NCBI RefSeq assembly: GCF_029760935.1
Contig: NZ_CP121684.1
Span: 248,001-312,000, forward strand
From: Lysinibacter sp. HNR
GTDB lineage: Bacteria; Actinomycetota; Actinomycetes; Actinomycetales; Microbacteriaceae
DNA: 64,000 bases
Reading direction: 5' to 3'
A program made the translations under genes and the position numbers. This document shows positions 42,400-51,384 of this stretch, piece after piece. Under the pieces are notes generated by a model, which saw only the letters and a list, made by a program, of their open reading frames with translations, did no database searches and had not been told where the DNA came from. Each line of letters begins with the position of its first letter. Positions within the stretch are counted from its first letter, which is position 1.

Positions 42400-43410
42400 T
42401 CACCACCCACCGTTCGGTGGATACAGATACCCGGTTGGCTGTGACGCCGGGATTGTGCGTGTGTGGTACGAATTATCTACTCGACCAGATGAATCAGGCC
42501 AGTTATACTCCTCAATAAAAACAGTTCCGTCCTCATTGACCGCCTGCACATACGCTACGTGGCCATATCCGGCAATATCAAACCACGCGATCGCGCCTGG
42601 ACGTGGGGTATCTCCCTTTGGCCATCCATGAAATGACCACGCACTGCCCCAAAGCTTGCCGTGCCCGCCGGTGGGGGTGAGATCTTTCCATACCCACTTC
42701 CACGGGGCAGCTGTCACGCCAGCATCACGATTGATCCGCCAAGCTACAAAATCGGTGCAATTTCCGTAGTAATATCCCAGGGGGCTGAGTCCGGCAGACT
42801 CTTTTGTTCCCTTGTATGGGTAATCATCTCCTGGTTCTTGTGTTGTACCCGCACATGAATCCGTAGTTCCTGAAAGAGTGGCAACGATTGACACCGCCGT
42901 ATCCCACGATTTGGCATAGTGTAAGGGATTCGCATTACGCTGCACCCGATGAGCTGCTTCCGTAGGCTCTAGGTTTTGCCACCCGTCGACCCCTTGTAAT
43001 CGCTCAAAGAAGAGCCGGGCACTGGTACGAGGATCCATACGCTCTTCGAGTGTGCCCCAGGAATTGCGCTGCTGAAATAGACCACGTGAATCAGGGCCCA
43101 CCTGGTCACCGTAGCCAAGGACACGCAATGATGACTCACCGATTGCCGTCATCACCCCGATTTTTTGGCCGTGAGATCCCAACCCCATCTCGTGAGCAAC
43201 ATTCATAATGTGTGCAGCGTTTGTTAGCTGCTCTTGGCTATACCCGTGAGCTTCCTCGGGAAGAGAACTCACGGGTATAGCCCGAGTGTCTTCTGTGGAG
43301 CATGCGGCCCCGTCGGCGCTGGAAGAGAAAAAGAGCACGATAATCAGAAATATCGATAGTAAGAGTACGATAACGCCTGCGAGAACACTGCCGAGAGAAG
43401 TAGTTTCCAT
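42400..43410 (-). CDS. CHAP-domain peptidoglycan hydrolase (VirB1-like)
   Basis: About 336 residues from ATG 43410, which overlaps the preceding TAA. An N-terminal membrane helix (about 8-30), a lysozyme-like middle (about 50-150, EEAHGYSQEQLTNAAHIM, GIGESSL-like), then a C-terminal CHAP domain with YYGNCTDFVAWRINRDAG (Cys) and GYGHVAYVQAV (His). It would open the peptidoglycan for the channel. (Motifs quoted in parts.) Contains a 13-bp inverted repeat near its start. Confidence 0.87.
   Translation of the reverse strand: METTSLGSVLAGVIVLLLSIFLIIVLFFSSSADGAACSTEDTRAIPVSSLPEEAHGYSQEQLTNAAHIMNVAHEMGLGSHGQKIGVMTAIGESSLRVLGYGDQVGPDSRGLFQQRNSWGTLEERMDPRTSARLFFERLQGVDGWQNLEPTEAAHRVQRNANPLHYAKSWDTAVSIVATLSGTTDSCAGTTQEPGDDYPYKGTKESAGLSPLGYYYGNCTDFVAWRINRDAGVTAAPWKWVWKDLTPTGGHGKLWGSAWSFHGWPKGDTPRPGAIAWFDIAGYGHVAYVQAVNEDGTVFIEEYNWPDSSGRVDNSYHTRTIPASQPTGYLYPPNGGW
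43238..43280. promoter_or_regulatory. Perfect 13-bp hairpin inside the CHAP gene
   Basis: CTATACCCGTGAG (43238-43250) pairs exactly with CTCACGGGTATAG (43268-43280). The loop holds a further small stem CTTCC-TCG-GGAAG. Confidence 0.75.
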
Positions 43411-43943
43411 TACCACCCCTCCGGTGGGAGTACAGCTGATACCAGCCACGGGTGCTCCGTGCTTTCTCGTAGGAGGTTTACCGTGTACGGTCCAATATTG
43501 GTTGGCACACTCACGATGGCAGTGAGGTCAGTGCCTCCCACTATCTCTACCTGGCCGTCGACCCGTGAAACAGGGATGGTTTCGGTATCGATATAGCTGT
43601 ACGACTCACGAATGCGTGATGTCAAATACGGAGAAATCTCACTAAACCACACGTTTGTGGGAATACCCGGCCGTGCGAAAAGGTGCATGAACCTCTCCGC
43701 AAAATCCATAACTGGGATGATCTCAGACTCAGCCAATGCGACAGGCTCAGCCGCACCAGGACCTGGGCTAAGCTCACCCGGGGGAATGGGAGTGCTGCCA
43801 GATGAAAAGGGAGGTTGCGGGGGAAGAGCGCTAGAGGTCGCGGAAACGTCCGTTACAGGCTCCGGCGCTGAAGCGCACGCAGAAACACACAACAACACAA
43901 CCGCGAGAGGTGCAGATACAAGATGTGCAACACGGGTACTCAT
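43410..43943 (-). CDS. Putative lipoprotein of the transfer operon
   Basis: 177 residues. Signal peptide with lipobox VSAC near residue 20-23, a Pro/Ser-rich linker and a soluble domain (FAERFMHLFARPG, VDGQVEIVGGTDLTAIV) that may be NTF2/VirB8-like. In the operon of type IV secretion genes; likely an outer-face part of the channel. Confidence 0.72.
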   Translation of the reverse strand: MSTRVAHLVSAPLAVVLLCVSACASAPEPVTDVSATSSALPPQPPFSSGSTPIPPGELSPGPGAAEPVALAESEIIPVMDFAERFMHLFARPGIPTNVWFSEISPYLTSRIRESYSYIDTETIPVSRVDGQVEIVGGTDLTAIVSVPTNIGPYTVNLLRESTEHPWLVSAVLPPEGW

Positions 43944-44266
43944 GCCGCATCACCTCCACTTTGAATTGCTAAATGATTTGCGCGCAGGAACCATAAATCA
44001 GCTGATGGTTTAAGCCCCAGGACATGTCCCCGCACAATAACGGGTAAACAGTCTGTAGCCGCTTGCACAGCGATTTCCAACAGATGAGAATCCTCAATCA
44101 TGACCCACCAACAGGTGTTAATCCCGTTCACCCTCATACCCACGGTCAATAACGCAAACGTATCTGTAGGTTCCTGTACAAGGCTGATGGCATCTCCACA
44201 TATTTGTGACTCAGACGACATGAGCTTTTTATCTTCCCCTCGCAGAGGCCTATTGACACGGGTCAC
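43940..44266 (-). CDS. Hypothetical OB-fold-like protein, first gene of the transfer operon
   Basis: 108 residues from a GTG with GGAAAGGA 5-7 bases upstream. The pattern FALLTVGMRVNGINTCWWVM, LPVIVRGHVLGLK hints at an OB fold like SSB, but similarity is weak. It overlaps the lipoprotein gene at ATGA. Confidence 0.55.
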   Translation of the reverse strand: MTRVNRPLRGEDKKLMSSESQICGDAISLVQEPTDTFALLTVGMRVNGINTCWWVMIEDSHLLEIAVQAATDCLPVIVRGHVLGLKPSADLWFLRANHLAIQSGGDAA

Positions 44267-44298
44267 ACACTTTCCTTTCCAGAGCTTTCGTAGGTAAT

Positions 44299-44417
44299 GG
44301 GTTCGAGCGAGCTATCTAAGAGTTCATAAACCACTTCTTTTGTAGAAGTGCACAAAAAATATGAGGAAAGCCACAGAAAAAATGATTTATGAACTGCTCG
44401 CTCTGGTTTCCGAACCC
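44299..44417. promoter_or_regulatory. Long interrupted inverted repeat in the divergent gap
   Basis: Three nested pairs: GGGTTCG/CGAACCC (44299-44305, 44411-44417), AGCGAGC/GCTCGCT (44306-44312, 44396-44402), GTTCATAAA/TTTATGAAC (44322-44330, 44386-44394). A small hairpin ACTTC-TTTTGTA-GAAGT lies within the loop. The gap 44267-44694 has no gene. It likely regulates the divergent transfer operon and surface-protein gene. Confidence 0.65.
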
Positions 44418-44694
44418 GTTATAGGCGAGGGAAAGCCTATTTCCCAGTACCTAGACCCTCCTTAGGTGCTTCCCCAAAGGCCCGACCTGCCTCACTCGCA
44501 GCGGGGCCACAGGAAGGAAGGACAGTGCACAAACAAAACGGAAATTCGTACCCACCAGACAAAGGAACTGTGCGTCTCATGACACACACTCCGCGGAAAA
44601 TTCTTAAAAAAATATTTATACGACCACCCGGCACCCTGCCGATGCGTGGTCATTTTGATCAAATTCGTGCACGGCAGAAAGGTCGCATAACACA

Positions 44695-47472
44695 ATGAAA
44701 CAAAAGCCAAAAGTCCCAAAGATAAAAACTTTGTTCCGGCATAGTACACACGCTGGGAAAAAGAATCTTAAGGACAAGATTAAATCTGTCGCTGCGGCAA
44801 CGGTAATTGGAGCGGTGCTAGCGGGAGGAAGCATCGTGGGAACAAGCATGCCTGCACACGCGGCTACTACGGGCCCCGGCATCGGGTCGCCTCGCGCTGA
44901 CGGGAGCGGCTGGGTTGGGGCCTGGGACGTGAATGGTGTGCTGACGTTGTGTATTGAGGTGGGTGCCCCCTCGCCCCTGGGAGCACAAACCGATGGTGGG
45001 TGGCACGGTACCATTCCTGCGTACAATCTTTCGGGATGGTCAGGCAGCCTGACGTGGACGGTGAATCAGCCCGCTTTATCTGGAAATGATGTGGGCGTGA
45101 TTAACGTGCTCGCTGGGTCTTTGAGCCGTACTGATGGGTATCGCAATGCCGTTCTCCAGGTCGCTGCGTGGCTTGTACGGGGTGGCACAGGAAATCCTGA
45201 CCAGTTGATTAATCAAAAAATTCAGGACGCTGGCGGGTCGCCCGCACAGGTTCGCCAGGATGCACAGAATGAAATTGCTGCTGCTCGAAACGCGGTAGCG
45301 GCTGGTGGAAGCACGACAGCCCCCGCTGCAATCCCTCAGCCTGCTCTCGTGTCCGGTAAGAATGACCCCTGGCATGGCTATATTGATCTGCCCGCCGGAT
45401 ACGATTCTTTCACACTGAATAACGCGGTTTTTGATGCAACCGGCACCGCGACACTGACCGCACCTGGTGGTGGTCGAGTAACCTGGACAGGCACCCCGCC
45501 GGAGGGCCTGAAAGAATACACGGTCACAATTAACGGCACATATAACCGGGCAGTATGGGAAAACCGCATCAGGCTCTTTCCCGCCGCCACCCCGCTTCAA
45601 CAGCTCCTTGTAGCGGGAGAACCTACCCGAGTGCAGGGATCTAACTCTAACTACAACTACGACCCTTTCCCGCTGGTGTTCAAGCCTGCTGCGGAAACAA
45701 ACGTGGTGAATGTCTTTATTGAGAAGGGGCAACAGCTCTGTGACGTAATACGCCCCACTGTGCGGGGAGATGTCCCACACCTGAGAAATATTTTAGGTCA
45801 GTGGGTACCGGTGCCTCATCACCTGCGGGCGTATGGGCCCCTCCTTTCCGAACCTATTTTCAACCAGGCCGGACCCCCTCCAGGCACACCCTTTTTTGAC
45901 GAACTGAAATTTGTGACACGAACAGATTCTGACCCCACACTGACGGATTATCGTGAGTGCTTTAGCAAGCCGGTGGAAGAAACCGGGTACTACACGATCA
46001 CGGATACTATTACGAGAGCTGAAGCTTCCCCCGCCGCGCAGACGATGATTGATCCAGATGATGGCGACTTCTATAGTGGCTACGGCATCAAGGCGGAAAC
46101 ATCGATTGTGCCTACCCGTATTGAGGGTGAATCACAGGTATCAAAAATCACTGCCGAGCTCTTTGAAGAGGTCACTGACTCGTTCCGCATGGTGCTGCTT
46201 GATGGTGGCTGGTTGCGTGACTCAAACGGCGACCGGATCCCGCTTAACCTGCGTCGTGACTCGTATTACGTCCCAGGAGTAACTAGTGCTGATCAGATCG
46301 GTATCCACGACACAGTTCCGGCAGGCACAGAGCTCTATGATACGGAGCTGATATCCGGAGTGACAGACCTGAACGAAGCAAAATCCGCGTTCCGGATGCC
46401 GGTCAAACCCGAGGGCTGCGTGGTGAATGTGTGGCGGATCCAAGACAGTGATCAAGGCCAATACGCCGGGTTTTTCACTCCGTTCTCGGACAAGTTCGGG
46501 TTGCCCTCAGAAACGACGTGTTTGGAGCCGTTCTCAGCCCACACGGTCGCGGAGGCACAGGCCCCGGTACACGGCACCGTGAAAGACCTCTTTATTACGG
46601 AAAACGATCTGCCCGCAGAGGTGAAGGCTGAGCTGACATGGGAGGTTTCGCAAATCCCTGTGGATGGTCATGCCAAGATCGATGCGGAGGGAAACCCGCT
46701 AGTGACCGCTACCGGGGAGGTAGAACGCTTTACATCGGACGAGGTTCAAACCCGCGAATACTGCCAAATCAACCCGCTATTCACCACGGAAGATAACCCC
46801 ATCACGGTGGAAAAAGCTGGAACCTACCCGGGTAGCGAATTTACCTCCCGCACCCCGGCCGCCATCCAATGGGTCGGCGTCCTGACAGTGGCTGACCCAC
46901 GTGACGGAAAGCGAGAGGTCCTGTGGCGAGATGACTGCCGAAATCCTGCTGAGCAATCACGGTTTGATAATCCTGTGATTACTACTGAAGCTCGGCAAGA
47001 CGTTTGGGCGGGTGATCCGCTGATTGATGCTGCTATTGCGTCAGGAATCCTAACCGGTATCCAGTATGACATTGGCTTTGACCTCTACCGTGTCCCGAAA
47101 GACACCATCGAGCTTGCTCAAGCGTGTGTCCCAGAAAATAAGGTTTGGTCGCTCGACCAGCCCATCAGGGTGGACCGAGACGGGCGATACGAATTTACTG
47201 AGGAAAAAGCACACATCGCGGAAGCCGGGTGGACCTACATGTTTACTCATACCGGTACACATGTAGAAACTGGTGACGTGATCTCCACAGGTGAGTGCGG
47301 TATCGCATCCGAAACAGTAAAAGACGTCAAAGCACGGCCCGAGCCCCCGGCTGAGCCGCTAGCCATGACCGGTGCCGCGGGGACGCCGGTCATTTGGGTA
47401 GCGGTCAGTCTTCTCCTCCTGGGAGGAGGTGGTATAGCACTAGCAGCAGTACGCCGACGTAACACAATATAA
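44695..47472 (+). CDS. Sortase-anchored surface protein, 925 residues
   Basis: A long basic start and signal peptide (cleavage near PAHAATTG, about residue 56) are followed by about 820 extracellular residues and a C-terminal sorting signal: LAMTG, a hydrophobic helix (PVIWVAVSLLLLGGGGIALAA) and a basic RRRN tail. The ectodomain is rich in Thr, Asp and Glu with few Cys. No known domain is certain; parts (DGSGWVGAWDVNG, LQVAAWLVRGG) recall thioester or pilin-type surface proteins. On an ICE it may help donor-recipient contact. (The helix is quoted in part.). Confidence 0.8.
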   Translation: MKQKPKVPKIKTLFRHSTHAGKKNLKDKIKSVAAATVIGAVLAGGSIVGTSMPAHAATTGPGIGSPRADGSGWVGAWDVNGVLTLCIEVGAPSPLGAQTDGGWHGTIPAYNLSGWSGSLTWTVNQPALSGNDVGVINVLAGSLSRTDGYRNAVLQVAAWLVRGGTGNPDQLINQKIQDAGGSPAQVRQDAQNEIAAARNAVAAGGSTTAPAAIPQPALVSGKNDPWHGYIDLPAGYDSFTLNNAVFDATGTATLTAPGGGRVTWTGTPPEGLKEYTVTINGTYNRAVWENRIRLFPAATPLQQLLVAGEPTRVQGSNSNYNYDPFPLVFKPAAETNVVNVFIEKGQQLCDVIRPTVRGDVPHLRNILGQWVPVPHHLRAYGPLLSEPIFNQAGPPPGTPFFDELKFVTRTDSDPTLTDYRECFSKPVEETGYYTITDTITRAEASPAAQTMIDPDDGDFYSGYGIKAETSIVPTRIEGESQVSKITAELFEEVTDSFRMVLLDGGWLRDSNGDRIPLNLRRDSYYVPGVTSADQIGIHDTVPAGTELYDTELISGVTDLNEAKSAFRMPVKPEGCVVNVWRIQDSDQGQYAGFFTPFSDKFGLPSETTCLEPFSAHTVAEAQAPVHGTVKDLFITENDLPAEVKAELTWEVSQIPVDGHAKIDAEGNPLVTATGEVERFTSDEVQTREYCQINPLFTTEDNPITVEKAGTYPGSEFTSRTPAAIQWVGVLTVADPRDGKREVLWRDDCRNPAEQSRFDNPVITTEARQDVWAGDPLIDAAIASGILTGIQYDIGFDLYRVPKDTIELAQACVPENKVWSLDQPIRVDRDGRYEFTEEKAHIAEAGWTYMFTHTGTHVETGDVISTGECGIASETVKDVKARPEPPAEPLAMTGAAGTPVIWVAVSLLLLGGGGIALAAVRRRNTI

Positions 47473-47489
47473 ACCCCTTCACAGGTAAG

Positions 47490-47525
47490 GTGGGTGTCAA
47501 GAAATAATCTTGACACCCACTTTTT
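47490..47525 (+). terminator. Rho-independent terminator
   Basis: A perfect 13-bp stem (47490-47502 with 47508-47520), AATAA loop and TTTTT. Ends the surface-protein transcript. Confidence 0.92.
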
Positions 47526-47542
47526 GTTTCTAAAGCTCCGGG

Positions 47543-47965
47543 CTAGTCTTTTTCTTCAACTTGCAGGAATCGTGCATTCGAACAGAAATGACCCGCGTAG
47601 TTGTCGGCGGCTATAGTAAGCACATCGCTCTCGCCAGAGCCGTCACACCCTTTCATGGGGCATGCCCAGAGGTAGACCTTGTTATGATGCTTGATCACGC
47701 CGTTAGATACATATTTACTGGCATCCCAGACCAGCCAGACGTGATCGTTGTATTGGTTTGTAGTGGTGATGCCGTGTGCGCCGTCAACAGTACGTGTGAG
47801 AGAGGATGTGGTTGAGAACGGTTCATACCGCCTGACCCAGAGATCTAGCAGCTGGTTGGCGTAGATCGCATCGCCTGCTAGGTGCGCCTCCCATATAACG
47901 TGTGCAGCTGTTTCAGCAGCTAGTTTTTTCGATGTTCTTGGATGAGGGAGGTGATACACAGGCAT
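47543..47965 (-). CDS. Hypothetical protein, 140 residues
   Basis: Start ATG 47965 after GAGGAC. The protein has a helical N-terminus and a C-terminal part with two Cys and His (LWACPMKGCDGSGES, AGHFCSN) that could bind zinc. Overlaps the next gene upstream by 46 bp. Function unknown. Confidence 0.6.
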   Translation of the reverse strand: MPVYHLPHPRTSKKLAAETAAHVIWEAHLAGDAIYANQLLDLWVRRYEPFSTTSSLTRTVDGAHGITTTNQYNDHVWLVWDASKYVSNGVIKHHNKVYLWACPMKGCDGSGESDVLTIAADNYAGHFCSNARFLQVEEKD

Positions 47966-48123
47966 TTTTCCCAGTCCTCGTGATGGTAACCGCTGCATCG
48001 ATTATCGGGACAGCCACACACATCACCAAACCACTGGGAACCGTGGCCGTGGATCTTCGCCCAGTCTTTGGGTGTAAGACCATGGTTGGCGAGTTCTGCC
48101 TGGGCAGCAAGGCTGAGGTTCAT
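47920..48123 (-). CDS. Cys/His-rich small protein, 67 residues
   Basis: A very good ribosome site, GGAGGAGAAGG, precedes the ATG. CGCPDNRCSGYHHEDWEKC is a likely zinc site. Translationally coupled to the downstream gene. Confidence 0.62.
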   Translation of the reverse strand: MNLSLAAQAELANHGLTPKDWAKIHGHGSQWFGDVCGCPDNRCSGYHHEDWEKCLCITSLIQEHRKN

Positions 48124-48170
48124 CAGCCTTCTCCTCCACTATTTCGTGTGATTGACATCATAATTTGTCT

Positions 48171-49457
48171 CTACCAGGGCTCGGAGCAGCCTAACTGCTG
48201 GTAGGTCCATGCGCCGGGGCCGCCGCTAATTGTGACGATGTACGGGATTCCCATGGCCTGGAAGTGGACGGTTCCGCCTCCTCCTCCTTGTTGATACTGT
48301 CCTCTAATTGTGGGGGAGGTTCCAGCAGGGCATGCACCGACAAGTCCGGGCCCTACCGGTGTGCTTGCGGGAAGGCTAGCAGGCCCGCCTCCGCCGCCTG
48401 TGCCCGGAGTGGAAGAACCTCCACCGCTTCCGCCTGAGCTGCCCCCAGGGGTGGGTGCGGTTCCGCCGCCGCCGTTTCCACTAGATGAGCCTCCTGATCT
48501 CGGCTTCGGCGCTGTCGGAGTGCCACCTGTACTAGGGCGTTGGGGGTTAAATCGCGGGTTTGGTTTTTGTGTTCCGTCTGGTGCGGTGTAAGCTGGCGCA
48601 TTTTGAGCTGCGGCCGCTGCTGCGGCTGCTCGCTCAACTTCTGCGGTATGAGCTGCGACGCGGGCGGTAATCGTTTCAACGTACGCCGTGTATGCATCTA
48701 AAAGCGCCGTGACGTTTTCGGGATTTGGGTCTGTGTCGGCAGTGATCAGCTCGGTTGATTCAATACTGCTCAGTGCAGCAAGAATGGCTTCATGCGTTGC
48801 TGCATCGGCAGAGGTAGTAGCCTCCAATGTTTGCTGGGCTACTGCTCTTATATTACCGGTGGCGGTCACCAGAACTGGGCCGACTGCGGTCCATGCATCC
48901 CGGGTGGAATTAGTTCGTGAGTGAAGGTTTGCCCGATTCTCTTCCGTGGCCTTGATCTGATCTGAAACCTTTTGTGAGCGGGATTGCAGCGATTCAATTT
49001 CGGAGTCACTTATCTTATCGTCTACTACTGGTTTTATGAGTTCCGGGGCGGTTTCTTCCGCCATGCGTAGAGGATCATTTGTTGCGGTGAGTGCAGCCAG
49101 CTCGGCTTCCGTGCCGAGAGATTCAGTGAGTGGAGGAAGAAGAGCAGTGAGTGCCTCACGATCACTCTGAGCCACAGCGGCCTCCGCTGCTGCGATCACG
49201 GTTATGGCTGCTGCTTTGCCTCGTCCGTCAGCGAGTGCTTGCTCCAACGCGAGATTCGCCGTATTGACATCGTCCACACTTTTGGCTTCCGATGTGAGTT
49301 TTTGATTCAGGGTGTGGAGGGTTGACCTGTACAGGGCTGTGCGATTTGCATCAGCAATCGCGACCCCTGCCGCGGTTCCTGTGCCCGCAAGAACGACACT
49401 TCCTGCAATGAGTATTGCTATCACGCGTCCACGCGTAAAAAATCTATTTTTATCCAC
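48171..49457 (-). CDS. Exported coiled-coil protein with Gly/Ser/Pro tail
   Basis: About 428 residues from GTG 49457 with AAAGGA upstream. Membrane helix or signal at about 10-32, then a long Ala/Glu/Thr-rich helical region (40-270) and a Pro/Gly/Ser-rich linker ending in a Gly-rich C-terminal piece with two Cys. Likely cell-surface; similar to wall-attached proteins of unknown role. Confidence 0.65.
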   Translation of the reverse strand: MDKNRFFTRGRVIAILIAGSVVLAGTGTAAGVAIADANRTALYRSTLHTLNQKLTSEAKSVDDVNTANLALEQALADGRGKAAAITVIAAAEAAVAQSDREALTALLPPLTESLGTEAELAALTATNDPLRMAEETAPELIKPVVDDKISDSEIESLQSRSQKVSDQIKATEENRANLHSRTNSTRDAWTAVGPVLVTATGNIRAVAQQTLEATTSADAATHEAILAALSSIESTELITADTDPNPENVTALLDAYTAYVETITARVAAHTAEVERAAAAAAAAQNAPAYTAPDGTQKPNPRFNPQRPSTGGTPTAPKPRSGGSSSGNGGGGTAPTPGGSSGGSGGGSSTPGTGGGGGPASLPASTPVGPGLVGACPAGTSPTIRGQYQQGGGGGTVHFQAMGIPYIVTISGGPGAWTYQQLGCSEPW

Positions 49458-49539
49458 AATGATTCCTTTGATTGTCTTTCTACTAATAAATACTACTAGC
49501 AGCATTACTGATGACTTAAAGGACACAGTAGCAACATAA

Positions 49540-49554
49540 TTGACAATTAGTCAA
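49540..49554. promoter_or_regulatory. Operator candidate TTGAC-AATTA-GTCAA
   Basis: A perfect palindrome 30-45 bp before the XRE gene; TTGACA may double as a -35 box. Confidence 0.5.
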
Positions 49555-49585
49555 CAATATGGATATGTGCTCTAGTCTGGTTGTT

Positions 49586-49852
49586 ATGGATGACGTCGTA
49601 GAGATAGTGCGCGCTCATGTGCATGAACGGATGTATGGGAGGTTTCGGTCAAAAGCTGCTGTCGCGCGGGCTATGGATCTGGATCCAACAGAGTTTCATC
49701 GCAAACTCAATGGTCAGCGAGCTTGGTACTTACGAGATGTGATTGTTCTAGCGCGGGTGCTCGACACCACGGTGGGATGGTTGATCGGGGAAAATGAGAG
49801 TGGTCGGGGTGGTGAAGGTCTCGGCGGAGTGAATAAAGCTTCGCCCCGTTAA
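49586..49852 (+). CDS. XRE-type HTH protein, 88 residues
   Basis: HTH SKAAVARAMDLDPTEFHRKL. Starts at 49586 (97 residues if 49559). C-terminal tail Gly-rich. Divergent from the surface protein gene, which it may regulate through the palindrome at 49540. Confidence 0.72.
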   Translation: MDDVVEIVRAHVHERMYGRFRSKAAVARAMDLDPTEFHRKLNGQRAWYLRDVIVLARVLDTTVGWLIGENESGRGGEGLGGVNKASPR

Positions 49853-49931
49853 CGTGGTGGGAGAAATTAGGAAGGCCCTGGGATAACTCTCGATAAAGTA
49901 CTTAATTCCAGGGCCGCACAAGAGCTCCATA

Positions 49932-50303
49932 CTAGGTAAGAGTCTCCGCCTCTTCTTGAGTTTCGACGTTGGTTTTACGTAGAACGTGTGCGTGCATAAC
50001 CCACAGGCCGACACGTTTCCAGTACCCCGCATCAGCAAGAAGTGGATGATTCTTCCAGCGCTGTGCCCCGGCAAGAGCTAGGGCAATCACGGATGAAAGC
50101 CCAATCAAGATACCGTAAAAGGGTGATGACTCAGGACCCCAAATCGTAATACTCACACCGATGACGAGTACCACGCAGGTGGCAATAGCGGGCACAGTTT
50201 GCGTAGTTGGTAACGTGAGGTAAGCAATCAGCACTCCCACGCTGAGACCAAATAGGCTAGCAATAATGCACAGCAGCACAGTGTTCCTCCCTGTTAGCGA
50301 CAA
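49932..50303 (-). CDS. Small polytopic membrane protein (possible immunity partner)
   Basis: 123 residues with three or four helices (8-30, 36-56, 60-80), then a basic tail. Overlaps the 3' end of the secreted-protein gene by 10 bp. The pairing of a small membrane protein with a secreted product recalls bacteriocin immunity, without proof. Confidence 0.6.
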   Translation of the reverse strand: MSLTGRNTVLLCIIASLFGLSVGVLIAYLTLPTTQTVPAIATCVVLVIGVSITIWGPESSPFYGILIGLSSVIALALAGAQRWKNHPLLADAGYWKRVGLWVMHAHVLRKTNVETQEEAETLT

Positions 50304-51220
50304 TCACCGTCTTTATAAACCATTGCGAGGGGCACAGGTACAATAGAGATAAACAGACATTTCTTGGCTGACTGGGCAATGTTAGCCTGAGTGAAAAAGT
50401 AAGCACCGGCTGCGCCGCATGCGCCAGCAAGGGGCGGCGAAAACTTCGCCAACGCGCCACATATTCCGGTTGCGCCGCCTGCCGCAGCAAGACCTTTAGT
50501 TTCAGCTCGGTTGAATTTTGCACCCCATGCCGCCGCATACCAGTTCCACTGAGGATCCGCTACTACGGGATAAACCGTATCACGGGTGGGAATCACTACT
50601 TGCACAAGAGCGTCACCGCGTATCTCATAGCGTGTTTCAACCTCTCTTCCGTTTGCGTCACGAGCCCACGCATCTCCTACGCTGAAGGCGGTGAAGTCTC
50701 CAGCAGCGTTGAGGCCAACAGCCCACAGTGAGCCGTCTTCAGAAAATACCAATTGAAATTCCTCTCCAATCGCATAACTGAATTCATGTGCCGCTGAGGG
50801 AGTATTGATAACTGTCTGAACTCTCACTGATCCGTTATGCATAGCTTGAATAGCAGCGTCTACCTGGCTGTCAGACGACTTGTACACGACAGTTCCATCA
50901 GAGGCAACCTGCCCACTCTGTAAACCCAGATTCTGCGGCAGGATAATATTTAGCTTTGTTTCGTCACCTCCCGTAAGTTGCAGGGGATCAGTAGGATCTG
51001 ACGGGATATTCACCTCGCTGCCATTATTCGCTTCCCAGGTTTGACCATCTATTTCTTTTACCTGCACCACATCACCCTGATGAGGGGCAACCTGATCAAT
51101 AAGTTGAGCGATATCATCGCTAAACGGTGAACTAGCTGTGGCGGAACTCGTAGTAGCTACAATAAGCATAAAAGATGCGGCCAACGCAGTAACGCATGGG
51201 AACATGATCAACTTCTTCAT
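50294..51220 (-). CDS. Secreted protein with hydrophobic Gly/Ala-rich C-terminus
   Basis: About 308 residues from ATG 51220, with AAGGAG 9 bases upstream. Signal peptide (about 1-30), a soluble beta-rich region with YEIRGDALVQVVIPTRDTVYP, then the VVADPQWNW motif seen in many actinobacterial exported proteins. After this comes a 60-residue hydrophobic Gly/Ala stretch with three Cys (GICGALAKFSPPLAGACGAA). The C-terminus could be a released membrane-active peptide. Confidence 0.65.
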   Translation of the reverse strand: MKKLIMFPCVTALAASFMLIVATTSSATASSPFSDDIAQLIDQVAPHQGDVVQVKEIDGQTWEANNGSEVNIPSDPTDPLQLTGGDETKLNIILPQNLGLQSGQVASDGTVVYKSSDSQVDAAIQAMHNGSVRVQTVINTPSAAHEFSYAIGEEFQLVFSEDGSLWAVGLNAAGDFTAFSVGDAWARDANGREVETRYEIRGDALVQVVIPTRDTVYPVVADPQWNWYAAAWGAKFNRAETKGLAAAGGATGICGALAKFSPPLAGACGAAGAYFFTQANIAQSAKKCLFISIVPVPLAMVYKDGDCR

Positions 51221-51384
51221 CAAACAAAACTCCTTCAAAATATCAACATCGATTTTCGGGGGTTACTAAAACTTAGCAGACGCGAAAGAAAGATTAAAGG
51301 GTAGCTGCTCTGAGCGCATCACTCCGAGTCGGTGAGGCTGACGAAAATGTAGTTTCTTACTCAGCTTTTTCTTCGTAGTGCGTT

